This document shows, piece by piece, positions 1-12,689 of a stretch of 64,000 nucleotides of DNA. This DNA comes from Chrysoperla carnea (Eukaryota > Arthropoda > Insecta > Neuroptera > Chrysopidae). A program made the position numbers and the translations under genes. The notes beneath the pieces are model-generated. The model ran no database searches and had not been told where the DNA came from. It saw nothing but the letters and a program-made list of their open reading frames with translations. Within the stretch, counting starts at the first letter, position 1; each line of letters starts with the position of its first letter. The stretch spans positions 16,464,640 to 16,528,639 of the forward strand of contig NC_058342.1 in assembly GCF_905475395.1 (NCBI RefSeq), read 5' to 3'.

Positions 1-747
1 CGTTTATTAAAAAAAAAATACAAACCGTTGTTGTTCGTATCAAATTCGTTTTTTCTGTATACAAAATCATTGGGACCTGTAGGTTTCATTCAGTTCGATT
101 TTTTATGAAGTGTATAAATTGATTTTACAGTCTATGGCGTTTTTGAAAATTGGCTATAATCATAGTGAAGTTATCAAGGTATCAAGATATAGAAGCTAAG
201 CATTCTAGCCAACTCAGTAGTTTTACTCTTTTTTTTTTAGTAGGAAAAAGATTTGTTTCCTACTAAAAAATTTGTTTAGTGATCAAATAATTTAATATTT
301 TAATATCATTTATGCTTATTAATTAAAGGTTTGTGATAAAAATATTCTAGTAACGTTGTTGCCTAGTGGTTTTTTAGTAGTTTTCTATCGTTTGCTTAGT
401 GGGCTTAAGAATTGAAAGTTGGCAACACTGGTTCTAAGTAGAAAGTTAATTTCCAAAATCGCCATATTAAAAGTAAAGGATTTACCCTCGGAGGATAAGA
501 GTGTCCCATTTTTTTGCTTCTAGCGCCAGAAACGTTGGTTATAAGGGTTGCGAGTAGTAAACGAATTGAAATAGGGCAATTTTCCGTGATTTAGAAGGTC
601 ATGCCAATCGAAAGTATGACAGCGAATATCGTGAGACACACAAAAACACATCAGACGCGGAGTGTTTAAAGTGATCCATCCAATCCTTTTGAGTTGATAT
701 CAAGATTAGGAAGAATTGTACATAGGTACCTACCATACATCATAATA

Positions 748-1190
748 GCTTAATTGGCTAAAGCGTTAGTCTTTTAGAATGCTACAGGCAAAAACATATA
801 TATTAAGAACATGTAACCTTCTATGCCGAACTATAAGCGCCCGTGACTGAATTTTAAACGACTATCTGAGCGGGGTCTAGTCACCAGGTCGTTGCGTACT
901 TTGTAATGCGCATCAGGCTGTCTAAATGATTTAAAAAAATTGTAATTGTTCAATTGATTGATAACAAAAGACGAGGTGTGCAGTACAAAGCACGCAACGG
1001 GCGACACACCTAAATAGGCACCTTTTTCCTGCTACCCTTTCCACTCTAGTTTAACGTCCTTAATATATATGTTCTTGGCTACAGTTTTAAGGTTCGAAGT
1101 GAAGATATGGACCAATTCTACACAGCTATCGTAAAATTTGATAGCACAGCGCTGGTCTAGAATGCATGAGTTTGTGAGTTCAAACTTCAC
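748..1190. repeat. tRNA-like SINE debris split by a palindromic MITE
   Basis: At 748-783 there is a stretch like a tRNA A box (TTAATTGGCTAAAGCGTTAG). At 1088-1103 a B-box-like GGTTCGAAGTGA follows. Between them, about 786-1085, the ends are inverted copies of each other: CATATATATTAAGAAC on the left, and its complement near 1056-1072. A second inverted pair lies inside it (GTTGCGTACTTTGTAATGCG near 892, complemented near 980). A further tRNA-like stretch with GAGTTCAAACTTC lies at 1140-1190. The reading is a degraded tRNA-derived SINE interrupted by a small inverted-repeat element. The element limits are approximate. Confidence 0.4.
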
Positions 1191-2309
1191 CTGATTATAC
1201 TTTTCTAGAAATATAATGATTCAAATATCGTTTTATACTTAAAAGAACATAGTCTGGCGTTGTGATTTTATTTTTATATAAGAATTCACGAAGTTACCCA
1301 GAAAATTCATGAACTAAAAATCTTGAGTTTGCAATGAGTTTGTATACTCAAAAAAGTAAGAAAATTCTCACTACGTATTTATACCAAAAAAAAAAAATGT
1401 TTACTATAAAATTATGTCTATACTTGTATCACATATTAATTTTAGAAATCGAATACTAATAAAAAAAAACACTTCCTTTTTCCAATGGAATATAAATGGC
1501 ATTGAAAAATTTGTTAAAATATTTATAGATATTCAATTTATGAAAATAAAAACTGTTGCGTTTTGCTGATTATTTCAATTTACTCGAAATAAAATGTAAG
1601 GTTATCTTTACGAACTGACAATTTCGTTTTAGATTAAGTTGAAATAATAATCTGTAAACATGACCTCCCAATGCCAATTATAATTTATTTAAGAAAAGAA
1701 TAAGTTGTCTGTTTACGCTTAAAAAATACATCTGTGTTATTCGGGCGATATTGTAAAAGCGGACTGCTTGAAACCCTGATGCCTCTGTATAAATGTTTTT
1801 CATTAAAATAAAAAAAAATTTTTACTCAAATACAAATGGTGTTGTTTCTTTGCTTTTTCCTCATACACACAACTTCACAGAATTTAATCTTCATTTGCTC
1901 ACAGTGAACTTATTGAAGAAACTTCCCACTTAAAATCCTATATTACATTACCAAAATACTTCCAAAATGGCATGACTAACTGAAACATGTCACGCCATTA
2001 AACACATTTATTGTACAGAAATTAATTCAAAGAAAAACTACTGACAAATTACTTTAAGGATGAGTTTATTTTAGAAAAATTTCACCTGTTACCTGTTGGT
2101 TTGAATATCTAAAGTTGCCACACTTAAAAATGACTACCCTGATCGAAACATGTCATAATTTTTAAACACTTATTTTAATCTTTTATACCAAATTGAATAG
2201 TCATTTGGTCAAACTGAGTTTATTAGCTCTTCGACTGGAAATTTTTTTATTATAAATTTAACGTTACACTGGTAACGACTAACCTTCGCTAACGGAATAT
2301 GATATTCCA

Positions 2310-2475
2310 AAGTCCTTACTAGCTAAAGTAGTTCGACAGTTTGAGCAAGTACGGTGAATTTTTTGCAGTAACTGATAGTTCAAAGTCCCTTGATCATAAT
2401 TAAGACAGTTTTGGGACCTCTTGCGGGGCAAAATTGTGAATTATTTCATTTTAAAATTGTGATTTTTAAGACAGT
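2310..2475 (+). repeat. Dispersed repeat, partner at 24895-25060
   Basis: This stretch (GATAGTTCAAAGTCCCTTGA, then TTTTGGGACCTCTTGCGGGG and TGTGAATTATTTCATTTTAA) recurs in reverse complement at about 24895-25060, inside the MITE at 24.8-25.2 kb. Here it is not flanked by that MITE's ends, so it may be an internal fragment or solo piece of the same element. No coding capacity was seen. Confidence 0.65.
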
Positions 2476-2546
2476 ACCTTATGGAAGAACTCACAATAAT
2501 GTTACCTTACGGCGCTTTCCAAAAAGAAATCATAAAAAACTTTGGT

Positions 2547-2849
2547 AGAGCCTAAATGGCCGAGCGGTCTAAGGCGCTAGTCTTAGAACGTTGGACTATT
2601 TAGAGTTAGGTTGCGGGTTCGAATCCAGGCAGCGGCAGTGTGAACAATTTATAATTAATGGGAGTGCAGACTTGATTACATTCTACGTCGTCGCTTGGAT
2701 AAGAACGAAGTAACCGACTCCACCCACATCAAAAATGTAATTGTAATTGTATTGAATAAATAAATATTAACAAATAATGAAGTGGGTGGCCTCTGTGATG
2801 AGGCATGCGTCACAAAAACGGAGGTTAAACCCCCATTATTATAATTATT
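2547..2849 (+). mobile_element. tRNA-Leu-like SINE with 15-bp target-site duplication
   Basis: The head reads as a type-II tRNA: A box TGGCCGAGCGG at 2557-2567, an extended variable arm, and B box GGGTTCGAATCC near 2614-2625. A non-tRNA body of about 200 bp follows, then an ATT-rich tail (CATTATTATAATTATT). The element is bounded by a perfect 15-bp direct repeat, ATAAAAAACTTTGGT, at 2532-2546 and 2850-2864, as expected for LINE-mediated retroposition. The intact duplication suggests a fairly recent insertion. A functional tRNA is unlikely because the acceptor ends do not pair cleanly. Confidence 0.85.
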
Positions 2850-2864
2850 ATAAAAAACTTTGGT

Positions 2865-5270
2865 TTCTGACGTTTAAACACACAACTTAGATTTAAATTC
2901 AATGGATATAAATTAGTTGCTAACTTGACTGGTCATGTGATGGCCGAACTACTTTAGTTACAAAATTCTCAACTATTTTACTTATTCTAGCTTATTTTTT
3001 TAGGTGGTTGACTAAAAGTTATTTTGTAACGAGAGCAGGATTCAAAGTAAATATCATTGGTTTTTTGGGACCAGAAGTTTTTAATAATTCTTACTCGTAT
3101 TAAGAATTTTCCTCTCCTCTCTTCTCTCAATTATGAATGCCCCACAAAATAAAATAATCATTAAAAAGAACATACATATTCCACGAAGTTATTCTCACTC
3201 GTAAAAAGCATTCCATGGATTGAAAGACTTTCCCCTTTCACAATTATATTCTGAATGAACCTTCGTTATTCATTCTGAAGTTTTATTATCACAAATTGGA
3301 GCGTTTTATTATCCAAAGACATCTTATTGATCAATGCCCATCGAAACGTGTAGATTTTCGGTTACACCTTAGATATGAGATACATTCATCTAAAACTATT
3401 GGACAAAGACAGAAAGGGGGGCAGGTAAGGAAGGACAGGTAAGGAAATTAAAATAAAATTTTTCAAAAATTTTTTTCAGATACGTTTTTGTTTTTTGAAC
3501 ATATAAAGACATTTATGTAGAATGTACATAAGATTTAAATTTAAATTTATGTAGAAATTTTATGGCAAAATACAGCTCTCGGTATTTTTTTTTTTTTTTT
3601 TTTTTAATTATTCAATTAATTATAATAATAAATTGTTGAAAAAAGTCATTTTATTGAATTATTTTTTCATTCTCTAAAATTACATAAAATTTACAAAAAT
3701 TATTAATTATATGCTTGAAAAAAATTGATACTTTGTATAATTATTAATATTAAATTACTTCAATGTAATCAATTTCGCCATTTTTTTTAAATATTCGGAG
3801 TTATTCGACTATTATCGGAATTGTTCATCAATAAACATCAAATCGTTATTTACGATATTTAATTGAAGTTTTAAAGTTTATTTTCTTCAACTAAATTAGT
3901 TTAAATCGATGATTCAATTAAAATCTATCTCATGAATTCTTCTATTTATTCTTGGAGCGTTTTATGCTTGTTGACGCTTGTTTAGAACAAGACGCAAGCG
4001 TCCCATCTAACGGTTAACATTTGCTGCCATTTAAATCGACTATTATATTCGTTCGAATAAATGAAAAGTTTTTTGCAGTCGAAAACTCTTATCTCTCATA
4101 GCGTAATCCATTTTTGACAGATGTTTGCCGTTGGCAATATTAATATTTAAGAATACTCGCGATTTCAATCGGAAAGTATCAGCACTATGACAATAATTGA
4201 ATATTGTGACGACATACTGAATTTCGGGAATACTCGATATTGCCACCGGAAAACTTCTAAAAGAAACCTAATACACGATTACATTTGACCGTTTAAAAGA
4301 TGCTTAAAAAATGGCGGGAAATACAAACTAATTAAATTAATTCAACATTGAACTTACGTAATATTAATATATTGAGTTTACCTTAAAGAATGTGAAGAAC
4401 ATTGCGATTACATCACATTATCAGAACATTCGTTCAACTTTTTGATAAACATGTAATCAAGGCACACGAAACTGCCATCTTAGCGAAAAATTCTTTCAAA
4501 TTTCTCTAAATTACTTTTTGATAGACGACACTTTGATAGGGCTTTCGGCGGTGAAAAAAATAATATTTTGAAAATCAAATGCTCATTTCTGAGAATCGAT
4601 ACATCACTTTCGAAACAGTATTTTACCTTACATTAGATTTAAAACATTTCCTGATTCTTTTAATTATTAAAAAATAAAAAATTAGACCATATCACTTCTC
4701 TGTTTCCCCCAAAGCTGACTTACGTATTACTTGAAAGCCCCATTGATATATTTTGTCAAGGCTTATGTTGTCCAAGTCTCGGAATCGGAATCATTAAAAT
4801 TTTATTTCCTATTGTTATGAGTATAACGGAAAGGTTTTCAGTTAGACAAGTGCAGAATCTGTGAGGGGAAAATCTTGGAAAATATAACGATTGATTCTTG
4901 AAAATTATCTTCACATTTTTTAAGTTTTATCCTCGTAATTCTTTAAGGAATCTTTATGTGCAAGTTGTGTACGTGTGTATGTGGAAAAATTGTAGAGAAA
5001 AATCGAACAAGTTTTAATGTGAAGGAAAGCTAAGCTATATAATTATTGATAAGTATATAAATTGTGTTTTGTAAATATTATGACTGAACTGTATAAAAAA
5101 TTCGAGTATCAAATTTGCATATAATTAACAATTTCTATAAAAATTTCGTGTTGAATTCAATACAACTCTGATTTAAAAATTAATTCACGTTAAGAATCAG
5201 TACCTTGGAATAAATTTTCTAAGGACATATTATCCATTTATTGGATATTTTTATTCATTACTTATATATA
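2865..5270. other. Intergenic AT-rich DNA
   Basis: No recognised gene. There is a poly-T tract near 3587-3604 and a minus-strand open frame of 67 codons (4043-4246) that matches no family I recognise and lacks nearby splice partners. Confidence 0.6.
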
Positions 5271-5568
5271 GGATGTGTTCCGTAATATTCACCAGTATAC
5301 TGGCCAGTGCTGGTGACGTCATAAACCAACGCCATACTGGTGAATCGTTCCGAAATATACTGGCCAGTACATGTATATTCTTAAATATATATTCTTATTG
5401 CATTCGTCAATTACGAGTAAGTCTATTTCAGACGCCATTAGTCCCTCTTAATGAACAATAATTAAATAAATTTCTTGCACCAACACCGGGTGATCACTTG
5501 TACACTGTCATGCCCGTTTTACCAGTACAATATGGCCAGTATATTGGTGAATATTACGGAACACATCC
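5271..5568. mobile_element. MITE with ~38-bp terminal inverted repeats
   Basis: The left end GGATGTGTTCCGTAATATTC is repeated in inverse at the right end (GAATATTACGGAACACATCC). Pairing continues inward through CACCAGTATACTGGCCAGT-like sequence for about 38 bp in all. The 298-bp element is flanked by ATA on both sides, which could be a 3-bp target duplication as in PIF/Harbinger elements, or a TA duplication. It has no coding capacity. An older relative lies at 24785-25180. Confidence 0.8.
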
Positions 5569-6656
5569 ATAGTGTTCCATTTTCGATGTTATTTTGAACC
5601 CTTCAGTTAGGGGTGGGTTCAAATGGGATATGTTCACTTGAAAATTTTTTAACCTTTACAAAAGTGCATGCTTTACAGGTTAGTGAATAAAAACTTTTTT
5701 TAAACTCAAAAGAAAATAAAATTTATTAGGAGCTGAAAAACCGCCATTCGGATGGCTTCGTTATACTTCGACTATCTCCGTAGATACTCAATGACAGATA
5801 AATAAAATGTAATAACTAATTACATTAGTTTACAAAATTTTAATTTTTGTCTGTTGCTGCGAATTTTATGACATTAATTTCTTTGGTTATGACATTTTTT
5901 TATATACCCCCACAAATGTTTACGCAGCTCAAATTATTTTCATCATTTATAGTACACTTAATAAGCCGGAAAATGTGGAATAGTAATGGAACAGCTCTAA
6001 TTTCAAAAATTCTTGTTTGTACATGTTCCTTAGACTTTCAAGAACATTCTTACCCACTAGTCACTACATTACTATAAAAAATAAGAAAATAAGAAAAGAA
6101 AGGGTAGTTTCCCCACTCCTAAAGCACTCCCAAAAGTAACAGTGAAAAAAAATTCAAAATTTCACCTCAAAAATCGTTTTTGGCATTAAAAGAACCCCTA
6201 GACGTGACGGTCATAACAAAAATTTTAATTAAAAATTTTACCTAGAAAATCGTCTCTCGGGGGGTTTTGGGGTCACTGATCATGACTTTGAGGTCAAAAA
6301 GCAACTGAAAATGGTTGCAACCTGATTAAATCATCCTTAAAAGAATGCTTGCACGAAGTTTTTTACCGAAGATTGGCGAATATGAATTTTTCAAGTGCGT
6401 ATAGTTTAGTATGCCATCGTGAGCCGTTTTAACTACGGTCACAATGGCATTTAAGCTTTATGTTCTTTTAACTCGAAAGGGTTAGAGGACATCACAGATT
6501 CAATAATATTTAAATGAAGGAATTGCGAATTAAATGAATCAATTCATGAATCAGAGTTGTTAATTAGTAGTCAATTACAACACTTATAAAAATTATTCGT
6601 GTTATTATTTTTTTTTTTTTAATTTATAAAACAAAGACTAGACTCCAAAAAGAAAT
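5569..6656. other. Intergenic DNA
   Basis: AT-rich sequence with several short open frames but no recognisable product, splice pattern or repeat of clear type. Nothing supportable was seen. Confidence 0.55.
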
Positions 6657-6658
6657 TA

Positions 6659-6903
6659 CAGTCAAAATCGACTATAACGATATAGTTTATAACGACGAAT
6701 CGGTTATTATGACGAATTGATAGAATTAGCTACCAGAAATTATGTTATTGAGAGCTGATTTAATAAAGCTTGACTTTTGATGCCTAAGCATTCATTTTTC
6801 TCTATTTTTAGTGAAGAAATCATCAAATTAACCCCTAGCGACATTTGTCTCAGAAGATAATTATTTCATGTAGATAAAATGTCGTTATAGTCGGTTTTGA
6901 CTG
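6659..6903. mobile_element. Pogo/Tigger-type MITE with TA duplication
   Basis: The 245-bp element begins CAGTCAAAATCGACTATAAC and ends with the inverse, GTTATAGTCGGTTTTGACTG. It is flanked by TA at 6657-6658 and 6904-6905. CAGT-starting ends containing a TATAACGA-like core together with TA duplication are typical of non-autonomous pogo/Tigger elements. Related sequence occurs at 15.6-16.7 kb. Confidence 0.85.
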
Positions 6904-6905
6904 TA

Positions 6906-7950
6906 CTTATTATGTTTAAATACTTTTCTCAACATTCAGAATTTTATTCTCAGTAAATTTGAGTTGATTGATTGTTCAAATATTTTAAGCATGATGTTGT
7001 GGACGGGTTATTAAAAAACTTCCCAGAAAAATTAGGAACAATCAATTTCAACTGGCAATGATAAATTTTTTATTTCCACAGCGAAGAATTAAAAATCCAC
7101 ACTTTTTTTTACATATACTTTTTTGTTTGTGGTTTTTGGAATGTTATAAAGCCAAATTTTAAAACAGTGTGTTTTTAATTCTGGCACTGTTTACAATCTA
7201 AAAACTGTCCGGCTAAAAATTCACATAATTTTCTTCAAAGTTTTTGTTTTTTGATCAATGACGAATGACGATATTTGGAGGTACGGAAAATTTGTTTTAC
7301 AAAAAAACAGGTTGGTTTTTGAAAAACGATCAAAATCTTGATTTAAAAAGAGATTCGGATTTTGTGAAGGAATTGTTCAACAGATCTAAAAAGCTTATGC
7401 TTAGCATTTTTATGTGATCATTCTGAGACATTTATATTCGTCGTTGAGGAAAATAATAAATTTCCAAAAAGCATGGTTTCCGGTTAACTTTTAATGAAAT
7501 ATTTTGAAAAAATTTCAAATTTCTCGAACGATAAAGTAAACTTTTGGCCTGACAGCTTTTAAATTATTATAAAAAACAAAACAGCATCGTGCAAATTTTC
7601 ATCACATAAATGCACAAAGCTATTTTTATTTTCTTCAAAACTAAACTTTCGTAGTGAATCAATTACTTTCTTATTATTTACTATACTTTCGTATGTGATT
7701 TTCGGGTTTAACCCCAGATAATCTTTTCTTTTTTTTTTTTGGAAATTCACTTCAAAAGTTAAGCTCATGCTCTATTTACAAAATAAAAATCGTTACAATA
7801 TATATTACGCATACAATTCAAAAACAATGAATTCTGTACAAAAAGTCCTAAAACTTTCTAAAAGTTCTCTCTCTTTTTGATATTTTATTTTTTTAATATA
7901 TTATTTAAGGGGTTTCATCCACCGATTTCGATTATATTCAGATAAAAGAT
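6906..7950. other. Intergenic DNA
   Basis: AT-rich sequence with no recognised gene or repeat structure. The 69-codon minus-strand frame at 7559-7768 is low-complexity and unsupported. Confidence 0.55.
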
Positions 7951-7959
7951 TGAAGTTTG

Positions 7960-8375
7960 TTTTGTTTCTAATTCTAAATTATTTAGGAGCTAGAAATTCC
8001 TAATTCTCGAATTTTCTCGATCTCTGACAAGGGTAAACTCCATATTTTCACAGTTCGAAAAAGAGGAAATCTTTTAGTAAGAGAAAATTCCCAATTCCAG
8101 AATATTCCTGAACAATTTTTTTCTGGATATTGTAAACTATACATTCATTCGTCACTTCGAGGAAGACAAATTGACTCCATACTCTTTGGTAATTCTAAAT
8201 CGTTTGTAATTCCAAATTATTTAGAAGGATAAAATTCTTCATAATTCTTGGATGTTCTCGATAACATTTTAATCATTAAGGAAGAGAAAATTTCAAATTT
8301 CAGAATTATTCCCGAATATTTTTTTCTATTTTACATCCCTTCGTGACTTCGAGGAAAAGGGATTGTCCCATAGTC
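7960..8375. repeat. Two-copy ~200-bp tandem duplication
   Basis: The block from about 7965 (AATTCTAAATTATTTAGGAG ... TCACTTCGAGGAAGACAAAT) is followed by a diverged second copy from about 8205 (AATTCCAAATTATTTAGAAG ... TGACTTCGAGGAAAAGGGAT). The copies are clearly related but have many substitutions. No coding signal. Confidence 0.6.
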
Positions 8376-9790
8376 TTTGGTAACAAACACTGAAGTGGCG
8401 TGTTGAAAAAAGAAATAAAGGATTATTCAGGCTTCTTTACCAAGTTAGATGGTATTTTGAGAAGTCTCATACAAGAGTATTAGGTAATTTATTCGTGCTA
8501 TAACGACGGTAAACAAACGAAAGGCTAAAGAACCTCTCAAGGCTACTCGCCGACGTTTTTTTTCTGAAAACTTTCCTGTGCAACGTCTTAGTGAGAGTTA
8601 GATGGTAGAAGCAGCGAGCAAAATAATTGATAGCGCCACTTTTAGGCTATCTGAGCGTAGATGCAGTTCGCGTATCGCGTCCCTTGCTTCTTATTTATAC
8701 ACGCCTAAAGTGTGGGTATAAAAAAAAAAAACAAGATTTCGCTTCTAAGTTTGAAAATCCTCAGGTAATATTTTAACATCTTGTTTAAAATTTCTTACGC
8801 CCAAACGAGCAAAATGGAATTTTTACTCTGTAAATAGGTTAGTTGGCATTTTACCAAATTTGGAGAAATATTCCAAAATTGGAGAATTCTCTTCCTATTC
8901 ATACCAAATTTGTCCTATTATTACCAAATTTGGAAAATTCTCTTCCTATTCATAACCAAAAAGAATTATTACCTTTACTTATAATAAAAAACAGCGATTG
9001 TAAGTATAAATCGACTTAACAATCCTTCTGAGTGATGAGGCACTGTCTAATTTAGACCTATAAGCGTGGAAAGAATTGCTCCTAACTTTTTAAGACTGTA
9101 AACGAACTCCAAACTCAATTCTTGAAATTGTCCTCAATTCAAATTCGATATTTTTCATAAGAATAAAAGACCCAAAAAAACTATTTAAAATTTAGATTCA
9201 AAAATTTGAAATTTGAAATGATCCAAATTAGTTTTTCTTTTTTTTTTTTTGGAATCATTCAAATTTAAATTATTTATTGTCATCAAGAAGAGTATATTAG
9301 AAATTTTCCTCGTAAATTTGAATCAAGGAGAATAGTCTTAGGAATTTTTCATCAAAATTCAGATGAATGAAACATTATACATTTTTAGATATATAAAGAT
9401 CTCAGGTAATTAAATTTTTCTTTTTATTGAAAATTTAGTTTAAATTTTCTTTTTTTTTTTTAATATTAAATCCATTTACTAGATTTTTCTACAATATTTT
9501 TGGAAAAATTTTTTTATGTTTTGTTTTGTTTAAAAATATTTTTCAATCATGCATGAAAAACTTTTTAATTTATAAATATATTATACATTAACAGTTGTGA
9601 AAAGTTCACAAATTTTTCTATCCTAATATCCAGAATTACATTTTTTTTTCGTTTTCCTTATATAATTTCGAATAAATTGCACATTTATGGTGTAATATAG
9701 AGAGATGGAAAATTTCCGATTATAAAAAGGCGTAAATCCCAAAAGGTGTTTTTGGGATTTGAAGAAAAATTTACTGTGCTTAGTCGATAA
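8376..9790. other. Intergenic DNA with short local repeats
   Basis: No gene recognised. A short local repeat built on ACCAAATTTGG and TTCTCTTCCTATTCATA occurs at about 8850-8970. Several T11-T12 tracts are present between 9230 and 9460. Confidence 0.5.
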
Positions 9791-9799
9791 AAGTCCCTG

Positions 9800-10150
9800 A
9801 TAAAAAAATCTGATTCATGAATCGGAAATTTCCAATTCAACCAATCGGAATGAATAGGATTCAATTGTAAAAAACTTTCGATTCATTCCAATTGAAACTA
9901 AAAAAAATTTTAAACCAAAATTTAATTGAAACGAATCAGGTTTAATTGGAAAATAATTTCTAATTCATTCCGATTGAATTCCGATTCAATCCAATAGAAC
10001 TAATAAGAAATTTCTAATTGGTTGCAATTCATGAATGAAATCGAATTGGAAATTTCATACTGGGTTCTATTAGATTGAATTGGAATTCAATCGGAATGAA
10101 TTGGAACTCAATCGGAATGAATTGAAAGTCTGAATCGGACTTCAATTGGA
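9800..10150. repeat. Low-complexity GGAATGAATT tandem tract
   Basis: The region is dominated by imperfect repeats of motifs such as AATTGGAATTCAATCGGAAT and their complements (ATTCATTCCGATTGAATT). It can form many small hairpins. It looks like an expanded, degenerate simple-sequence array. Confidence 0.65.
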
Positions 10151-10159
10151 CTTTTTAAT

Positions 10160-11235
10160 GAGTTCACGCATTTTTTTAACAACCGATTTATTATATTCGT
10201 TACATTAACACTGTTTTTGAGTTTGTTTTCGGGTCAAATTTAGTTTATATAAAATAAGTTTCAACCAAATCGGGGACCAAAATAAATCCTCGATTTCCCT
10301 CTACATCTAGACCACTAACTTTTTTAAATCATTAATCTTGATAAAACTGATCGTGCAAAAAGCACAAAAATTGTGCCCATTTGGCGTTTGTGCGAACTAT
10401 TTTTGCGACTTATTACACTGATTACATATTTCGAAATATGTTCGCTTGGAAAACGTCGCACATTAAATCGTTAAATAAACACAATTTTTGTATTTAATGA
10501 TTTGCTTTTGTAAATTTTTCTCTTAAAAAAAGCTGAAAAAATAACAAAATTTGTTTTGATATTCCATCATGTTAAATTTTGACCCAAAAATCGTACTCAT
10601 TTTCCGTTTTTGCTACCGATTTGTAAAAACACCTTTAAAATCAATTTGATAATAAAAATCAAATTATTGTAATTTAGAAAATTGATGATCTATGGAAAAT
10701 TTAAGTTATGTCCATCATCCCCACAAAATATGGAAAGTTTTTCTTAAAATCAGAAAACAGTTGTGAATCGTTTTGAGATGATCCATCAAATTCCTGGAGG
10801 TTTCGAACAAACAAATTTTCAGCAAAGTTTTTAAGCATAATTTCTTTTGCAAAATTTATTGATGAAGTAGCGAAATATATTTTTTTTTACACTCGACTAC
10901 GTATGTTTTGTAAAATCGTCCATATTTGGCGAATCAAATCACAACTTTGTTTTTAAACTTAAAATTTAGTACGCAACATTTTTTTAATTAAAAAAAAAAA
11001 CTTAAGACTTGATTTCACAAGTACTTCATAACGCATGCGTAAAATAACGTGTAGCATTTATTCATCATCGATGGTTAGTTTCGTTAATAATAGGAGAGTT
11101 GGCAAGTATTAAAAAATTAAGTTGGTAATAGAATTAAGGTGATTCCGGTGTGAGTCACAAGTAAATCAGATTCAAAAACCGCAAAAATCAAAATAATTTG
11201 TTGTGTTGTTTCTGAAATACGCACTCTTTCTATGC
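10160..11235. other. Intergenic DNA
   Basis: AT-rich, with no recognised gene, RNA or element. Confidence 0.5.
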
Positions 11236-11239
11236 GAAA

Positions 11240-11800
11240 AAATATCATTGTAAATAGGATCCAAAATGTTATCCTTGACTCCAAAAAGTATAATTAAGAA
11301 TCATGCAAAATTTACGCTTAAGCGAACGGGGGGGGGGGGGGGGAGGTTTATTTCCCAAACTGCTCGTCAAGATATTATTTTAAATAGAATCCAAAATGTT
11401 ATCCTTGCTCTAAAAAGTTTAAGAATCATGCTTATTTAATGCTTTAGCGGATGGGGTGATTATTTCCGAAACTGTCAGTCAAGATATTATTGTAAATAGA
11501 ATCCAAAATGTTATCTTTGACTCCAAAAAGTATAAAAATCGTGTTCATTTAATGCTTTAACGAACGGGGGGCTTATTTCCGAAACTGCCCGTCAAGATAT
11601 TATTGTAAATAAGAGCCAAGATGTTATCCTTGACTTCAAAAAGTAGTTTTGTCCCCATTTAAAGTTTTAGCGAGTAGAAGGCTTATTTACGAAACTGCTC
11701 GACAAGATTTAATTATAAATAGGATCCAAAATGTTATCCTTGTCTCTAAAAAGTTTAAGAATCGTACTGATTTAACGCTTTAGCGAGAAACTGTCCGTCA
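11240..11800. repeat. Minisatellite, ~112-bp unit, about five copies
   Basis: A unit containing AAGATATTAT, AATAGRATCCAAAATGTTAT and AAAAAGT...CGAAACTGYCCGTC recurs. Unit starts lie near 11244, 11369, 11481, 11594 and 11704, giving periods of about 110-125 bp. Every unit carries a variably G-rich stretch; in the first it has grown to a run of 16 G (11328-11343). No open frame spans the array. Confidence 0.8.
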
Positions 11801-12640
11801 AATTAATTGAATTTTTGTCTATAAGAGCCTTAAAATATAATTTTCCAAAGATTAAAGAATTTATTAAACTTCGTCTTAGATATGCCAACTCCCCAATTTC
11901 TCGTTCGTAAAACTAATCATGAGATTTTTATGGTACTATTTTCGTTGTCAGTGTGGATATGTAGAAGACCTGGTCTAATAAATATCGGCCACAGACATAC
12001 TTATGTGCGTAGAAAATTTGAATAATGATTTAAATACAAATAAAAAATTCGATTAGAGCCGTTTTTTTTATTATTTTCTTCGAAAATATCTATCAATTTT
12101 CGATTTGAATAATTAATTATGTGTAAAAACGAAACGACCATTTGTGGGTCTTCTGCATACAAATTGAGACAAACGTGTGTGGTGTGAAACAAAAAGTACA
12201 TTTTCGAAGTGGTTTTTTATTCAATGAAGAAAAGTGTACTTTCTGTGGAAATTTGAGACTAAAGAAAGATTAAGTTTTCTACAACATAGTACAAATTTTT
12301 TTGGGTCAAGTTTTCATGAGTATCAATTTAATATTGAGAGTTCAGCTATTTTCTTATGGAAAAGCAGATAATTTTCCAAAGATTCTCGTATTTTCAGTGT
12401 GGAATTGTGGCCATGATATTCCCTAACTTTATTATAACAAAAATTCCGTGGTTGTTTTTGTTATTTCATAATTTGAAATGTTTCTGTTCGAAAAAAAAAA
12501 AAAAAAAACGTTCACTATGATAAATCTAACCTCAAAATGGAGATTTTATGATTAAAATTGTAGAATATATACATTTTTAGATATCAATGAAGAATCAGAT
12601 CTTTCGAATTCAATTCCAGAAGAGTATTTATTTGTCATTT
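11801..12640. other. Intergenic DNA
   Basis: AT-rich with a long A tract near 12490. No gene was recognised. The minus-strand open frame at 12552-12857 is the antisense of the LINE remnant that begins nearby. Confidence 0.5.
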
Positions 12641-12689
12641 TTTCATCTCCAGAATTTTTCAAAAAACTACCTGATAGCGCAGGACTACA

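Larger units (their letters stand above)
1..2531. other. Intergenic DNA without a recognised gene
   Basis: AT-rich sequence with frequent poly-A/T runs and no open frame that resembles a known protein. It includes tRNA-like and palindromic repeat debris at about 748-1190 and a dispersed repeat at 2310-2475, described separately. No exon signals were convincing. Confidence 0.6.

Noticed and set aside
2547..2640. Functional tRNA-Leu gene
   Set aside because: A and B boxes are present, but acceptor ends do not pair properly, and the 15-bp flanking duplication plus ~200-bp body and tail show a SINE.
4043..4246. Possible small gene or exon (67 codons, minus)
   Set aside because: Composition is not clearly coding, no family recognised, no convincing splice sites or neighbouring exons.
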